DNA from: Nannochloropsis oceanica
Taxonomy: Eukaryota > Sar > Eustigmatophyceae > Eustigmatales > Monodopsidaceae
Assembly: GCA_004519485.1 (NCBI GenBank)
Contig: CP038128.1
Coordinates: 186,001-250,000, forward strand
Direction of reading: 5' to 3'
Length of the DNA: 64,000 nt
Below are positions 36,101-44,823 of the stretch, piece after piece (position 1 is the first letter of the stretch; every line of letters starts with the position of its first letter). A program made the position numbers and the translations under genes. The notes under the pieces are model-generated. The model was not told the DNA's origin. It made no database searches and was given only the letters and a program-made list of their open reading frames with translations.

Positions 36101-36470
36101 CAAAGATGCGCAGGATTTTATCGCGCGGTTGTTGGCGCCCGACCAGAACAAGCGCGCTACGGCACGCGAGGCCTTGGGACATAAGTGGCTGCAGACAGTA
36201 CCAGAATGGGGCTTCACCCCGGGGTTGCCGTCCTCGCCCTCTCCCTCCCTGTCGTCATCGACCAAATCGAACCCGGCGTCCACGACGGAGCGGCAGGGGG
36301 AGGGAGGCGGAGGTAAAGAGGGAGGAGGAGGGGGCGTGTCCCCGCCGACGGTGGGAGAGGCAGGAGGGCAGAGAGGAGGCGAGAAGTCTACGGCAGCAGC
36401 AGTTGCTGGGACTGCCAAGGCTGCCAAAGAGGCGGCCGTGATGGCGGAATTTAGTGAGAGCCGCCGGTGA
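33150..36470 (+). CDS. Ser/Thr protein kinase, CAMK-like, with long disordered N-terminus
   Basis: Two exons, 33150-35624 and 35826-36470, give 1039 residues. The intron between them is 201 nt, a multiple of three, with no in-frame stop. The kinase domain spans roughly residues 650-960: LGEGSYAAVYGAV (Gly loop), VAVKAIK (ATP Lys), NEIDNM (helix C Glu), VLHCDLKPQNLLF (catalytic loop, HCD instead of HRD), VCDFGLSR (DFG) and GTGGFIPPEII (APE variant), then DLWSIGVICYRMLSG. All catalytic residues are present, so it should be active. The N-terminal ~600 residues hold a Ser/Thr/Gly-rich region, a conserved-looking basic segment (ASFFENLLLTEEEHERRKRI, NPYTGTFHFLPGRYSSL) and a Gln run. The C-terminus is Gly/Ser-rich. 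Start taken at the first ATG (33150). Substrate and trigger are unknown, and no EF hands are present. Confidence 0.9.
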   Translation: MTRFPSNAIRGAALACDQVPDAGLDTHTNTTNSASSRNSDKLEPVSEPPSSPGGTSSSSSGEAVSVPCSPSSSISSSTSLLPFSSGGGISSSSDTSHQETEGPLQGLSAETAAIECNINPNTITTNQTGGNTSIASTPAVPPPPAGAAPAGNGNGGTIPTSLTTTTSTTPIAQHAPDDHGAREREELTGGKMPRRLRRLYGRLPKFSPFLGTFQHAPSAGNRSRASFFENLLLTEEEHERRKRIKTNPYTGTFHFLPGRYSSLHGLQRFRDRHQQEAGGGLMTASFDELDRLAALGRAVSQKATEADNPMFAAVFMNGAFALNPVQFQQSQRRSLYPHKTKSGLAWYAELTMTNGLPRQRYGGAVDTSRKFGKRGSLDDCCLMGMRTTLVKPSLYRQILYKWNGFRVHFVRRMKGRAGGREGGWAAVRRRMSVGGFGGGDGVGGGMVRRASSTWRRDSSTTLAGLMAGGREGGHTHHHGQQQQQQQQQGLQAHGRQQSSLGMSMSHSSSGYIMGRTQSTGHMQLPSLVLEEGGAGGAPGSALGGGGGGYRSLHSKVGGTEDYSMGHEYYHPLSPSGNNPALPPSPLQQQQHQLQQLSKRSMSMAMVAGQLTRGGGGKGGEGRPPKPPGGVARKGGREGEEGGGEGRRKVGDDYDVDQKVILGEGSYAAVYGAVHRESGKKVAVKAIKRRYLFSEDEKASVGNEIDNMRRIPKHRNVIRMMETFETVEHVYLVLERSTHGNLEQMLQLRRKLTELETMWVVKQLLDAVDLLHRAGVLHCDLKPQNLLFSDLDDGIALAMKGQQKEPQDRQPRRLWMYTSPLGMILKVRFGGHRGFSVSFFLIKSLSRPLSFLALCVNVTVSVHPLQPMGYACIHFLLFLPVSSVSFPPSPFPQVCDFGLSRKVPDVRFFKHTGDIYRVPFSRICGTGGFIPPEIIKKQAFGKPADLWSIGVICYRMLSGSLPFIPPTKCLEQPVGFKGKVWDGISKDAQDFIARLLAPDQNKRATAREALGHKWLQTVPEWGFTPGLPSSPSPSLSSSTKSNPASTTERQGEGGGGKEGGGGGVSPPTVGEAGGQRGGEKSTAAAVAGTAKAAKEAAVMAEFSESRR

Positions 36471-37907
36471 GGGAGGGGTGGGAGGAAGAGACGGCAAAAG
36501 TGAGGGAAGGGGGGAGGATAGATGTTGATCGAGGCGCTTTAAATACCCAGTGGCACACCAACGATAACTTCTTGGAGTTCAGGATTTTCGGATTTAATGC
36601 TGAAGATAAGAAAGACGGAAGGAGCCGAGAGGAGGATCTTCGAAGGTCTTTACGCTGTAGCAGTGATAGACAGAGGGGCACACCTCTACCAGACCGTGCA
36701 AGGAATAGGAGAAAAAGGAAGAAGAGGAGAAAAAGATGAAGACGAAGAAGAAAAGGAAAAATCGTGATAATTATGTGATGAGTAATAAGATGGGAACGAG
36801 ACAACGATCGAAAAAAGTAAGGAAGAGGAGATGCTCTGGGGCACACACACCCAACGGGGATGGGTCGCAGCAAGCTCGGTGAGAACATGAGAGTGGAGCA
36901 GGCCAGTCGAAATCGGACAACGAAATGTGGATATTACATAATAGGAACAAATGCGAGGCCGTTAGAAGGAGAAAACCAAATTCAACCACAAAAGTTAAAT
37001 CCCCTTGCTTTTGGATTTTCAAGCGATTAAGATAAAGGAAAATCAAAGAAAATAAGGAAATGAGAAAGAAGAATTTGATGTGAAAAAAACCTGAAATACG
37101 TGCCTATGACACAATGAGGCGTGGTCCATCATTTCCTTCTTTTTCTGCCTCTCGGTGTGTGCCATATTTCTTCTCATCTTGTGCACCATCTCCCTTACGA
37201 GCTCCCGTTCTTTCCTCTATCGCGCTCTCTCCCTCTTGCGCGCCCTGTCCTACTCGCTTATATCCTAGTATCCACCTACAACGTTCTTATTCTCCCGTTT
37301 TGTCTAATTGTAATTCACGTCCTTCCAATACAAGCCATTTTTCAATTCTTTCGCTCTTGTTCTCTCTTTGTGATTCTTATTGTCTTGGTTCACTCTCATT
37401 TTCTTTCGAAATTTTGAATTTCCGTTGAGTCGTCGCATGGCCTGGTCCCGGGGAAAACGAGACGCGGGCAAGCGTACAACACACGCAAGCGCACACATAA
37501 ATCCTAGTAGTTCATGTCATCTCTACCTACCTCTTCTCTCTTTATGTATATATGTGTACTTCTTTCAACCTATCCTTCTCCTTTCCCATTCCTTTCCTCG
37601 CTTCTGGTACAGGATACGCGAGAGAGTCCTTACACATTTTTTTTCATCCTCGTCGTCATCATCCCTCTCGTCAAGGCCGCGCACACATCAATAACATCAC
37701 CCCTGTCATAAGTACTTCCAACCCATGTGTGCCTCACGCCAATTTCCGGTTCGATTCAAACAGCAGCAACAAGCTGCAGGGTGCTCCCTCCCTTTCTCCG
37801 TCACTCTTCTTATGCCACACCCAAACAAAGAAACAAACATGTCAAATCATCCCCCTCAAATCCTTTCCCCTCTTCCCTCCTTTCCCCCCTTCCCCCTCAT
37901 CCTCCCC
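36471..37907. other. 3' region between convergent kinase and GAPDH genes
   Basis: Non-coding DNA of 1.4 kb, purine-rich on the left (36480-36880) and pyrimidine-rich on the right (37110-37900). No coding exon recognised. Confidence 0.5.
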
Positions 37908-39524
37908 TTAATGGCCCTGGGGATGCGCCGCCTCCGGCAGGTTGATAACAAAGCTCTTCACCTTGCTCATACTCTCGATCGAGTACTTAATCCCCTGTGC
38001 TCCAATCCCCGAATCCTTGAAACCCGTAAACGGGAAGTGGTCGGGTCCACGGGCCGGGGGGCCATTAATCTGCACCGTTCCTGCCGCCAACTCATTCGCC
38101 ACCAGAATGGCACGGTTGATGTCTTGCGTAAAGACACAGCCCTGCAAGCCCATGCTGGACTTGTTCGCCAGTGCAACTGCGTCCGTGGCATCGGCGACGC
38201 GGACGAAGGGCAGGACGGGCCCGAACGGCTCCTCCCAGTGGATCTTCATGTCCTCCTTGACGTGGTCGATGATGAGGGGGTGAATCAGATTGCCCACGCG
38301 GGTGTAAGGGGTGGTGAGGACCGCCCCCTTCTTCTCCGCATCCTTCACCAAGCTCTCGATGTAATCGGCTGACTTGCGGTTGATGACGGCTGTGATGTCC
38401 ACATTGTCCTCCGGGTGTCCCACCGTGAGCTTGGCCATCTTCGCCAGGACCTTCTCGAGCAACGCATCGGCAATCTCAGCGGTGGCGAAGACAATTTTGA
38501 CAGCCGTGCACCTCTGTCCGGAATAGGAGAACCCACCCTTTACAATGGCAGAGGAAGCCAGATCGAGGTCGGCATCAGGGAGGACGATGCAGGCGTCCTT
38601 GCCGCCGAGTTCCATCTGCAACGGCACCATGCCTGCCTTCTTCGACACATCAATCCCAGTGGAACCCCCCGTGAAGGAAATCAGGTTGGCTCCGGGATGT
38701 TGCACCAGGTAATCCCCAATCTCCGATCCCTTGCCCGTCACCACATTGACAAGGCCGGGGGGGGCACCTGCGATCTTGAAGGCCGCGCCGAGGTGGAGGG
38801 TGGAGACGGCGCCTTGCGTGGGGGTCTTGACGACGACGGCGTTACCGGCAATAAGGGCAGGGCCGATCTTCGAGCCACAGAGATTAATGGGGTAGTTGAA
38901 GGGGGGAATGCAAAGGACGACGCCGACGGGTACACGTTCGACGATGGCAAGCTTGTTTCGTTTTTGCCCCACCCACGCATCGGACGCAAGCACCTCGCCA
39001 TTAATACGCAGACCCTCCTCAGCCGCATAGTCAAGCAGCTCCGCGGTACGCACCACCTCATCACGGGCGGCCTTGCGGTTCTTTCCCACCTCTCGGAGGA
39101 CAGGAGTGGCGATTAGGGAGGCGTATTGACGGAGGACCGTGGCAGCTTTGTGGAGGAGCTCGGCGCGCTTCCAAAGGGGGGTCTTGGCCCATACGCGTTG
39201 CGCAGCATGGGCAGAAGTGTAGGCTTCGTCGATCTCCTCGCGAGTGCAGGCTTGGACTTCATAGCAGACAGTCTCATCGTAGGGGGTGAGGTTTTGGATG
39301 GTGCGGCCGGAGGTGGAGACACGCCATTCGCCGTTGACGAGGAATTTGTAGACGATACCGTCGTGCATCTCCTTGAGAGAGTCGGGCTCGGAATCGGCGC
39401 CCATGGCGTGGTTGACCTCGGACTTGACCGTGTCGGCGAGGGCCTTATCCGGGAGGCTGGCCTTGATGGCTTCTTGGACCTTGAGCAGGAGCTCGGCCTG
39501 ATTCTTCGAAGGGACGGCGGCCAT
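37908..39524 (-). CDS. GAPN: NADP-dependent non-phosphorylating glyceraldehyde-3-phosphate dehydrogenase
   Basis: An intronless 538-residue member of the aldehyde dehydrogenase superfamily. It oxidises glyceraldehyde-3-phosphate directly to 3-phosphoglycerate, making NADPH without ATP. Markers are IPPFNYPINLCGSKIGPALI and VVVKTPTQGAV (cofactor site), ISFTGGSTGID, MELGGKDACIV (general-base Glu), SYSGQRCTAVKIV (nucleophile Cys) and WEEPFGPVLPFVRV. GPPARGPDHFPFTGFKDSGI near the C-terminus is the variant typical of GAPN rather than other aldehyde dehydrogenases. About 40 extra N-terminal residues precede the core. No clear organelle signal, so probably cytosolic. The ATG at 39524 is the first good start in the open frame. 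Confidence 0.94.
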   Translation of the reverse strand: MAAVPSKNQAELLLKVQEAIKASLPDKALADTVKSEVNHAMGADSEPDSLKEMHDGIVYKFLVNGEWRVSTSGRTIQNLTPYDETVCYEVQACTREEIDEAYTSAHAAQRVWAKTPLWKRAELLHKAATVLRQYASLIATPVLREVGKNRKAARDEVVRTAELLDYAAEEGLRINGEVLASDAWVGQKRNKLAIVERVPVGVVLCIPPFNYPINLCGSKIGPALIAGNAVVVKTPTQGAVSTLHLGAAFKIAGAPPGLVNVVTGKGSEIGDYLVQHPGANLISFTGGSTGIDVSKKAGMVPLQMELGGKDACIVLPDADLDLASSAIVKGGFSYSGQRCTAVKIVFATAEIADALLEKVLAKMAKLTVGHPEDNVDITAVINRKSADYIESLVKDAEKKGAVLTTPYTRVGNLIHPLIIDHVKEDMKIHWEEPFGPVLPFVRVADATDAVALANKSSMGLQGCVFTQDINRAILVANELAAGTVQINGPPARGPDHFPFTGFKDSGIGAQGIKYSIESMSKVKSFVINLPEAAHPQGH

Positions 39525-42269
39525 GGTGCTGCCGGGCGTAAAGAAGGATGGCGGTGACGACGACTTGGAAGTGCTAGTGCTGTGTTTTGAAGTGGAGGGA
39601 GGAGGATGGGTGGAAGGTGAGTCGGTGATGGTGTGATGCAATGTGTGGTGTGGCGTACAATGTCCGGAAGAATGCGGAACCCGCGGGCAGAAAGGGAAAA
39701 ATACACACGCCTGCCACAACTTTCTATAAGAGAGAAAAGAGACTGAGAAGCATGACTCTGACTTGCTTCAAGGCAAGATATGAAGGGGGGAAATGATAAA
39801 GCCCCGCCTCTCGAACACGTGCGAACACGCACACACACATTAGACGAGAGCCCACCTGCTGGGCAAGCCGAGGCTGAGAAAAGACAGCAGAAGCAGGGTG
39901 CTCACACGCATGCACGCTGCCAACAACAAATGCTATGGGGAAGGGTGCAGCGTGCTGGAAGGAAAGCGCTGGGTCGTCCCTGTGGTGATGTGTGTGTCTC
40001 TGCCAGCACGCCCACACACATCACACACACATACAAAGGGGAAAAGGGGGAAGGAGGAGGGGAAATGAGTCGCGGTGAGGCGAGCAACTATCGATAGAGA
40101 GGTGGAGAGATGCTCTGTGCTGCGAATGTGTGCTGTGAGCCGGAACGCCCGCTACATCCGTGCCACCTGTGCCGGAATAGAAGCGCTTGAAAGCCCCCCA
40201 TCTGCCCCCACCGAACGCAAGGCGTTTGCAGAGGCCAGGATCATGTGTCAAGGACTTTGCCTGTGAAATAAGGCGGAGAGAGACGGGGTATTGTGGTGGT
40301 GTGGTGGTCTCACTCGTTGTTGCAGGAACAAGAGGTTTGCATTTCTATTCCGTCTGGGGAGAAGATCAGCAGAGCAGCCACGCACACATTGATGCACCTG
40401 CGAAGGGGCTTCGACAAGGTCGACGACGTGGAGACAGCTGGTGATGGAGGTCGAAAAAGACGCCGCGCCCACTTAGAACATTGCGCACACAACTGTGATA
40501 ATGCCGACAAAAACAAGGACAAAAGGCAACCCATTCCACTTGCATGCGACTGCCTTTGGATCGAGCAGAAGGACGGATCAAGAAGCCCGAAAAGAAAACG
40601 TGGCAGCAGGCGTTCTTAGAAAGTCGTGACGTGGACATTGTTTTGTTCCCTTCTTCTTTCTGCACTGGTTCCCCCGATTTGTCTTGCTGCTTATGATGCT
40701 TGCGGGCGGAAAAGATATACGGAAAAGCTTGAACCACTCTTTGATTCATGGTTGTTGCACGCTTGTCTCGAAAAGGACTGGTAAATAAATGCACACTCGA
40801 CACGCGCATGATTTTTTACACGATGTCCAATACCGAAGGCCCTGCTTCAGAGAAGTCACTCACCCCAGCGTCTATCACTTCTTTTCTCCTCATTGACATG
40901 CACCTACTGTGAACCACGCCACCTTATACTAAGCATTGTGTAAAAAAAAACCTTTGCGGGACCTCTTTGTAGGACTTACCTGCAGACGGTGGGGGAGTTG
41001 AGGGAGTAATGAAGTGCCAAATCGAAAATTATGATCAGTGGGCACGAGGACAAGATTTGTAATCGTGCGAAGCGCAGCGTTGTCTAATGCTGTCGTAGGC
41101 TTTCAAATCGTCCAGGCAGTGTACGTATAGAGCGTCGGAAATATGATAAGCGGGCAGTCTCAGTGCCCGAAAGGCCGCATGAAAGTACATTCTTACCCAA
41201 TGCGAGCATTATAATTGACAGCATAATAAGATGATGTATATTTAAGGAATTAAGAAATTAATAGGAAATGGGTACAACATTCAAGTGGATTGTATGACTT
41301 TGAATGGGCATTCCTCGACCGAATTTGGCGCTGTAAGCGGGCATTACCGTACAAAATTGCAACCAACTTGATGATAGGAAATATCTTACAATTATAAAGT
41401 GTGAGTTCCCCCAAACAAGATTGCGACTGCAAGCATGCCCGAGTGGTTAAGGGGATTGACTTAAGCTCAATTGTGTCTCACATCCTGGGTTCGAAACGTG
41501 GAACGGAACGATGGCCCGCTGCGAGCAGGCTGGTCTACACGTGACCTGCCCCCAGTGCTTGCAAATGCGAACTTTTTTAGATATGGAACCAGTCCATGCG
41601 CGAAGCAGTTCTTCATGTAGTGTTGAAGTTATACATTAGAGCTTTCCTGCACTGGATTGAGGGATTGTGAAGGAGCGCCTTACGCGGTGGTCCCAGAAAA
41701 GGTAAAGCGGCCCATCGAGGTGGCTTGGTACTTTGTGACTCAGAACAAGCGTTCAGGCAAGGATGAGTGTCTTCATAGGACCCTGTAGAGGACGAATTGT
41801 TAAATTAAAATTCGTTTTACTCTCAGTCTTCCAAGTAATTGGCTGTCAAGGCAGAGACGAGACATGGAGGCAGGCTGGCCCATGGAGGAATTCACGGAGG
41901 TTACATTGTCCACTTACAAAGTGCCGAGTCGTGCGACCGACTACTCAGATATCTTTTGTCTTGACATTCTCCTACTGTAACACCCGTGAGACTGCAATCA
42001 GTGCAACAACTGCGGGAAATACGGTATCAAGGGGTGAGAGGTTGCAAAAAAAATGCGCGAAGGCAAGTAGTAGCAGATACATGCAATCAAAGCACACTAC
42101 GCATGTCTTGCGAAACAGCCGAGAATCAAACACAACCTCAAGGCTAATACGTGTGCTGCTGATTTAAGTCTTCTCATTCTCTTACGATATTCTTGCCTCT
42201 TTCGTATCCTTTACGTTCCCCCCTTGTCCTGCACATCATCATCAACTGCCACCTCCAGTGCAACTCACC
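39525..42269. other. Long spacer between GAPN (-) and prolyl-tRNA synthetase (+)
   Basis: Over 2.7 kb without a supportable protein gene. It contains (AC)n-like runs near 39828 and 40010, a TGACGT element at about 40627 (the motif bound by aureochrome-type bZIPs), A/T-rich DNA from 40900 to 41400, and a tRNA-Leu-like sequence at 41429. Short frames such as 40293-40619 are basic and unrecognised. Confidence 0.45.
41429..41509 (+). tRNA. tRNA-Leu(UAA)-like sequence, probably a pseudogene or SINE head
   Basis: The stretch has a good D arm (CCC-GAGTGGTTAA-GGG), a perfect five-pair anticodon stem around CTTAAGC giving anticodon UAA, a variable arm (TGTG-TCT-CACA) as in class II tRNAs, and a B-box-like GGGTTCGAAAC. 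The T stem is weak, with one mismatch and two wobbles. The acceptor stem does not pair at the expected place. A perfect complement to the first seven bases occurs only about 50 nt further on, at 41556-41562. It is therefore more likely a decayed tRNA or a tRNA-derived repeat than a working tRNA. Confidence 0.5.
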
Positions 42270-44402
42270 ATGTCCCCACTTCCCCTCCCACTTACAGAGA
42301 CCTACCCACGCATGCCGCCTCCGCCTATCCTGGGTGGCTTTCGTCTCCTTATTGCCACCAGCGGCATGCTTCTCCTCCTGACTCGACGCCTGTCCTTGAC
42401 GGCCGCATTTGTCCCGAAACGCTGCCCCTCGACTCTCAACCGCATCCACTCCTCCCGCTCCCAATCCTCTTCCCACTCCTCCTCTTCCTCTTTCAGGTCT
42501 TCTTCCTCCTTGTTTTCCCCCCATAGAAGAAGAAGTACCGGTGCTTACCATTTGTTGAGCAGCACCACTTCTTCGGGCCCCGCGGTGGAGAGTCTTCGAG
42601 CCGCGATTGGTGCTAAGGGCGATGAGATCCGTGCGTTAAAAGGCAGCGGAGCCGACAAAGCAGCTCTTCAGCCGCTGATTACCGAATTGTTGGGGCTTAA
42701 GAAGCAGTATGAAGAGGAGACAGGCGAACCGTTTGACCCGCCCAAGGCCGGAGGTAGTGATGGAGGAGGAAAAAAGAAGAAGGCGAGTGGCGGCAGCAGC
42801 AGCAGCAAAAAGAAAGTCAAGCCCAAGAACAACAACGGAGAAGACGACGACGGCATCATGATGCAATACGCAGATCGGGCCTCTCTTGTTATCACCCCAC
42901 GAGATGAAAACTACTCGCAGTGGTACCTGGACGTGATTGCCGCGGCTGATCTCGTTGATCAAAGCCCCGTGAAAGGCTGCATGGTAATCAAACCCTATGG
43001 CATGGCCTTGTGGGATGCTTTGAGGGAAGAACTCGACAAGCGAATCAAGGCCACAGGAGCTCAAAATGCGTATTTCCCCCTTTTCATCCCTCGTTCTTTC
43101 CTGAGTAAGGAGGCTGAGCACGTGGATGGCTTCGCGAAGGAATGTGCTGTGGTCACACACCATCGCTTGTGCGCGGATCCCTCAGGTGCCCCTGGATTGA
43201 TCCCGGACCCGACTGCCAAACTGGAAGAGCCGTTGGTGGTGAGACCGACGTCGGAAACCGTTATTTGGAATATGTTTAGCAAGTGGATTGGCTCCCACCG
43301 GGACTTGCCGTTGAAAATCAACCAATGGGCGAATGTCGTCAGGTGGGAGATGCGGACGAGGCCATTTCTGCGGAGTGCCGAGTTTTTGTGGCAGGAGGGG
43401 CATACGGCCCATGCGACACGGGAGGAGGCTTTGGTGTGCGCTAAGGAACAGCTTGACTTGTACGCAAGCGTATGCGAGGACATGTTGGCTTTGCCTGTGA
43501 TCAAGGGGATAAAAAGCGAGACCGAGAGGTTCGCCGGGGCCGATGAAACCTTTACGATCGAGGCGTTGATGCAAAATGGATGGGCTTTACAAAGCGGGAC
43601 TAGCCATTTTTTGGGGCAGAATTTTGCACGGGCATTCGACGTGTTTTTTCAGACGAAGGAGGGAGGGAGGGAGATGGTGTGGGCGACGAGTTGGGGTGTG
43701 AGCACGCGGTTGATTGGTGCATTGGTGATGACGCACAGTGACGACAAGGGCCTAGTACTGCCCCCGTCGGTGGCGCCGGTGCAGGTGGTAGTTGTGCCGA
43801 TTGTGAAGGGGGCGGGAAGCGAGGAGGACGACCGTACGACGGCGTTTGTGAATACGGTGGTGTCGGCGATGCGGACACAGGGGATAAGGGTCCTTGTGGA
43901 CGACCGGCCGAACATGAGACCAGGAGCCAAATTTTTCGATTGGGAGAGGAAGGGCGTGCCATTGCGACTGGAGATAGGACCGAGGGACGCCGCGGCGGGG
44001 GCGGTGACTTTGGCGAGGAGAATGGGGGGGGAGAAGGAAACGGTGCCAGCGGGGAATAACTTCGGGCATGTGATCCAAAAGGAGCTGGAGGGTTGCCAGG
44101 CATCGTTGCTGAGCAAAGCTGAAGAAAGGGTGTCTTCGCGTACGTTTCGAGTAGACACGTATGAGGAGATGAAGGCAAGGTTGCGGGAGGGAGGGAGGGA
44201 GGAGATTGGGTTCTTCTTGGCTCACTGGAAGGATGATAAGGAGAATGAGGCGAAGATAAAGGAGGACTGTCGGGCCACCATCAGGTGCTACCCACTTGAT
44301 CTGAATGGGGAGGGATCGATGGGGGCGAGGGTGGGGGAGAGAAAGTGTTTTTATTCGGGCGAACCAGCGACGCATATTGCCTTGTTTGCACGGGCGTTTT
44401 AG
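42270..44402 (+). CDS. Prolyl-tRNA synthetase (eukaryote/archaeal type) with plastid-type leader and WHEP domain
   Basis: Charges tRNA-Pro with proline. An intronless 710-codon frame. The N-terminus has a hydrophobic signal (FRLLIATSGMLLLL) followed by LSLTAAFVPKR. The AAF junction matches the Phe-dependent plastid import motif of stramenopiles. Residues ~105-160 form a WHEP RNA-binding helix pair (SLRAAIGAKGDEIRALKG, then ELLGLKKQYEEETG), followed by a Lys-rich linker. The class II core follows with YSQWYLDVIAAADLVDQSPV, RPTSETVIWNMFSKWI, VVRWEMRTRPFLRSAEFLWQ (motif 2) and SWGVSTRLIGALVMTHSDD (motif 3). The C-terminal region, with NFGHVIQKELEGC and a final hydrophobic tail, is that of the archaeal/eukaryotic form rather than the bacterial form. 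The start could be the ATG at 42270 or at 42312; dual targeting is possible. Confidence 0.94.
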   Translation: MSPLPLPLTETYPRMPPPPILGGFRLLIATSGMLLLLTRRLSLTAAFVPKRCPSTLNRIHSSRSQSSSHSSSSSFRSSSSLFSPHRRRSTGAYHLLSSTTSSGPAVESLRAAIGAKGDEIRALKGSGADKAALQPLITELLGLKKQYEEETGEPFDPPKAGGSDGGGKKKKASGGSSSSKKKVKPKNNNGEDDDGIMMQYADRASLVITPRDENYSQWYLDVIAAADLVDQSPVKGCMVIKPYGMALWDALREELDKRIKATGAQNAYFPLFIPRSFLSKEAEHVDGFAKECAVVTHHRLCADPSGAPGLIPDPTAKLEEPLVVRPTSETVIWNMFSKWIGSHRDLPLKINQWANVVRWEMRTRPFLRSAEFLWQEGHTAHATREEALVCAKEQLDLYASVCEDMLALPVIKGIKSETERFAGADETFTIEALMQNGWALQSGTSHFLGQNFARAFDVFFQTKEGGREMVWATSWGVSTRLIGALVMTHSDDKGLVLPPSVAPVQVVVVPIVKGAGSEEDDRTTAFVNTVVSAMRTQGIRVLVDDRPNMRPGAKFFDWERKGVPLRLEIGPRDAAAGAVTLARRMGGEKETVPAGNNFGHVIQKELEGCQASLLSKAEERVSSRTFRVDTYEEMKARLREGGREEIGFFLAHWKDDKENEAKIKEDCRATIRCYPLDLNGEGSMGARVGERKCFYSGEPATHIALFARAF

Positions 44403-44823
44403 AGGAAGGGAGGGATCGGGCGAGGGAGGGAGGGAGGGGTGATGTGTGTCGAGCATTGACAAGGCTTAGGGCAATCATGGATGGGGAGAATGAAAGGAAA
44501 CGACGTCAAAAAGAAAAAACGCACAGCAACGACTGATGCTGATCTAAACCAAACGAGTTCATATTTACTTCAGGCTAATTGCTCTGATTTCTTTGGGTCA
44601 GAGAGGAGATGGCGGCAGTATCTAGCGAAGCGATTCGGGATCATTACCAAGGGAGCGGATCTCTACAAAGCACGCCGCCGACCCCGGAGATGACGCCGCT
44701 ACCCGGGGTAATGAGTGAGTTCCAAACCACCTCGTTAAATCCGCTGCCATCTCCTCTTTAATCCTAAGAAATCAAAGCAATCGTTGGTCCCGGCTTCTCC
44801 GGCAGGACCGCCTATAAATTTCA
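44403..44823. other. Convergent 3' spacer containing a terminal-inverted-repeat element
   Basis: Lies between the stop codons of the prolyl-tRNA synthetase (+) and the phosphotriesterase-like gene (-). About half of it is taken up by the element at 44578-44782. Confidence 0.6.
44578..44782. mobile_element. MITE-like element with ~40-bp terminal inverted repeats
   Basis: The left end, from ATTGCTCTGATTTCTT on, is repeated inverted at the right end (reverse complement begins ATTGCTTTGATTTCTT). The match continues over about 45 bp through GAGGAGATGGC to near GCGAAG/ACGAGG, with scattered mismatches and a short gap. The interior is about 110 bp, has no coding capacity, and holds a smaller G/C-rich hairpin around 44684-44708. 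No convincing target-site duplication was seen. It may be a non-autonomous DNA transposon relic or a large transcribed hairpin between two convergent genes. Confidence 0.6.

Noticed and set aside
39800-39890. A tRNA-like stretch on the minus strand with GTTCGAG
   Set aside because: No consistent cloverleaf could be drawn; the anticodon region is a (TG)n run.
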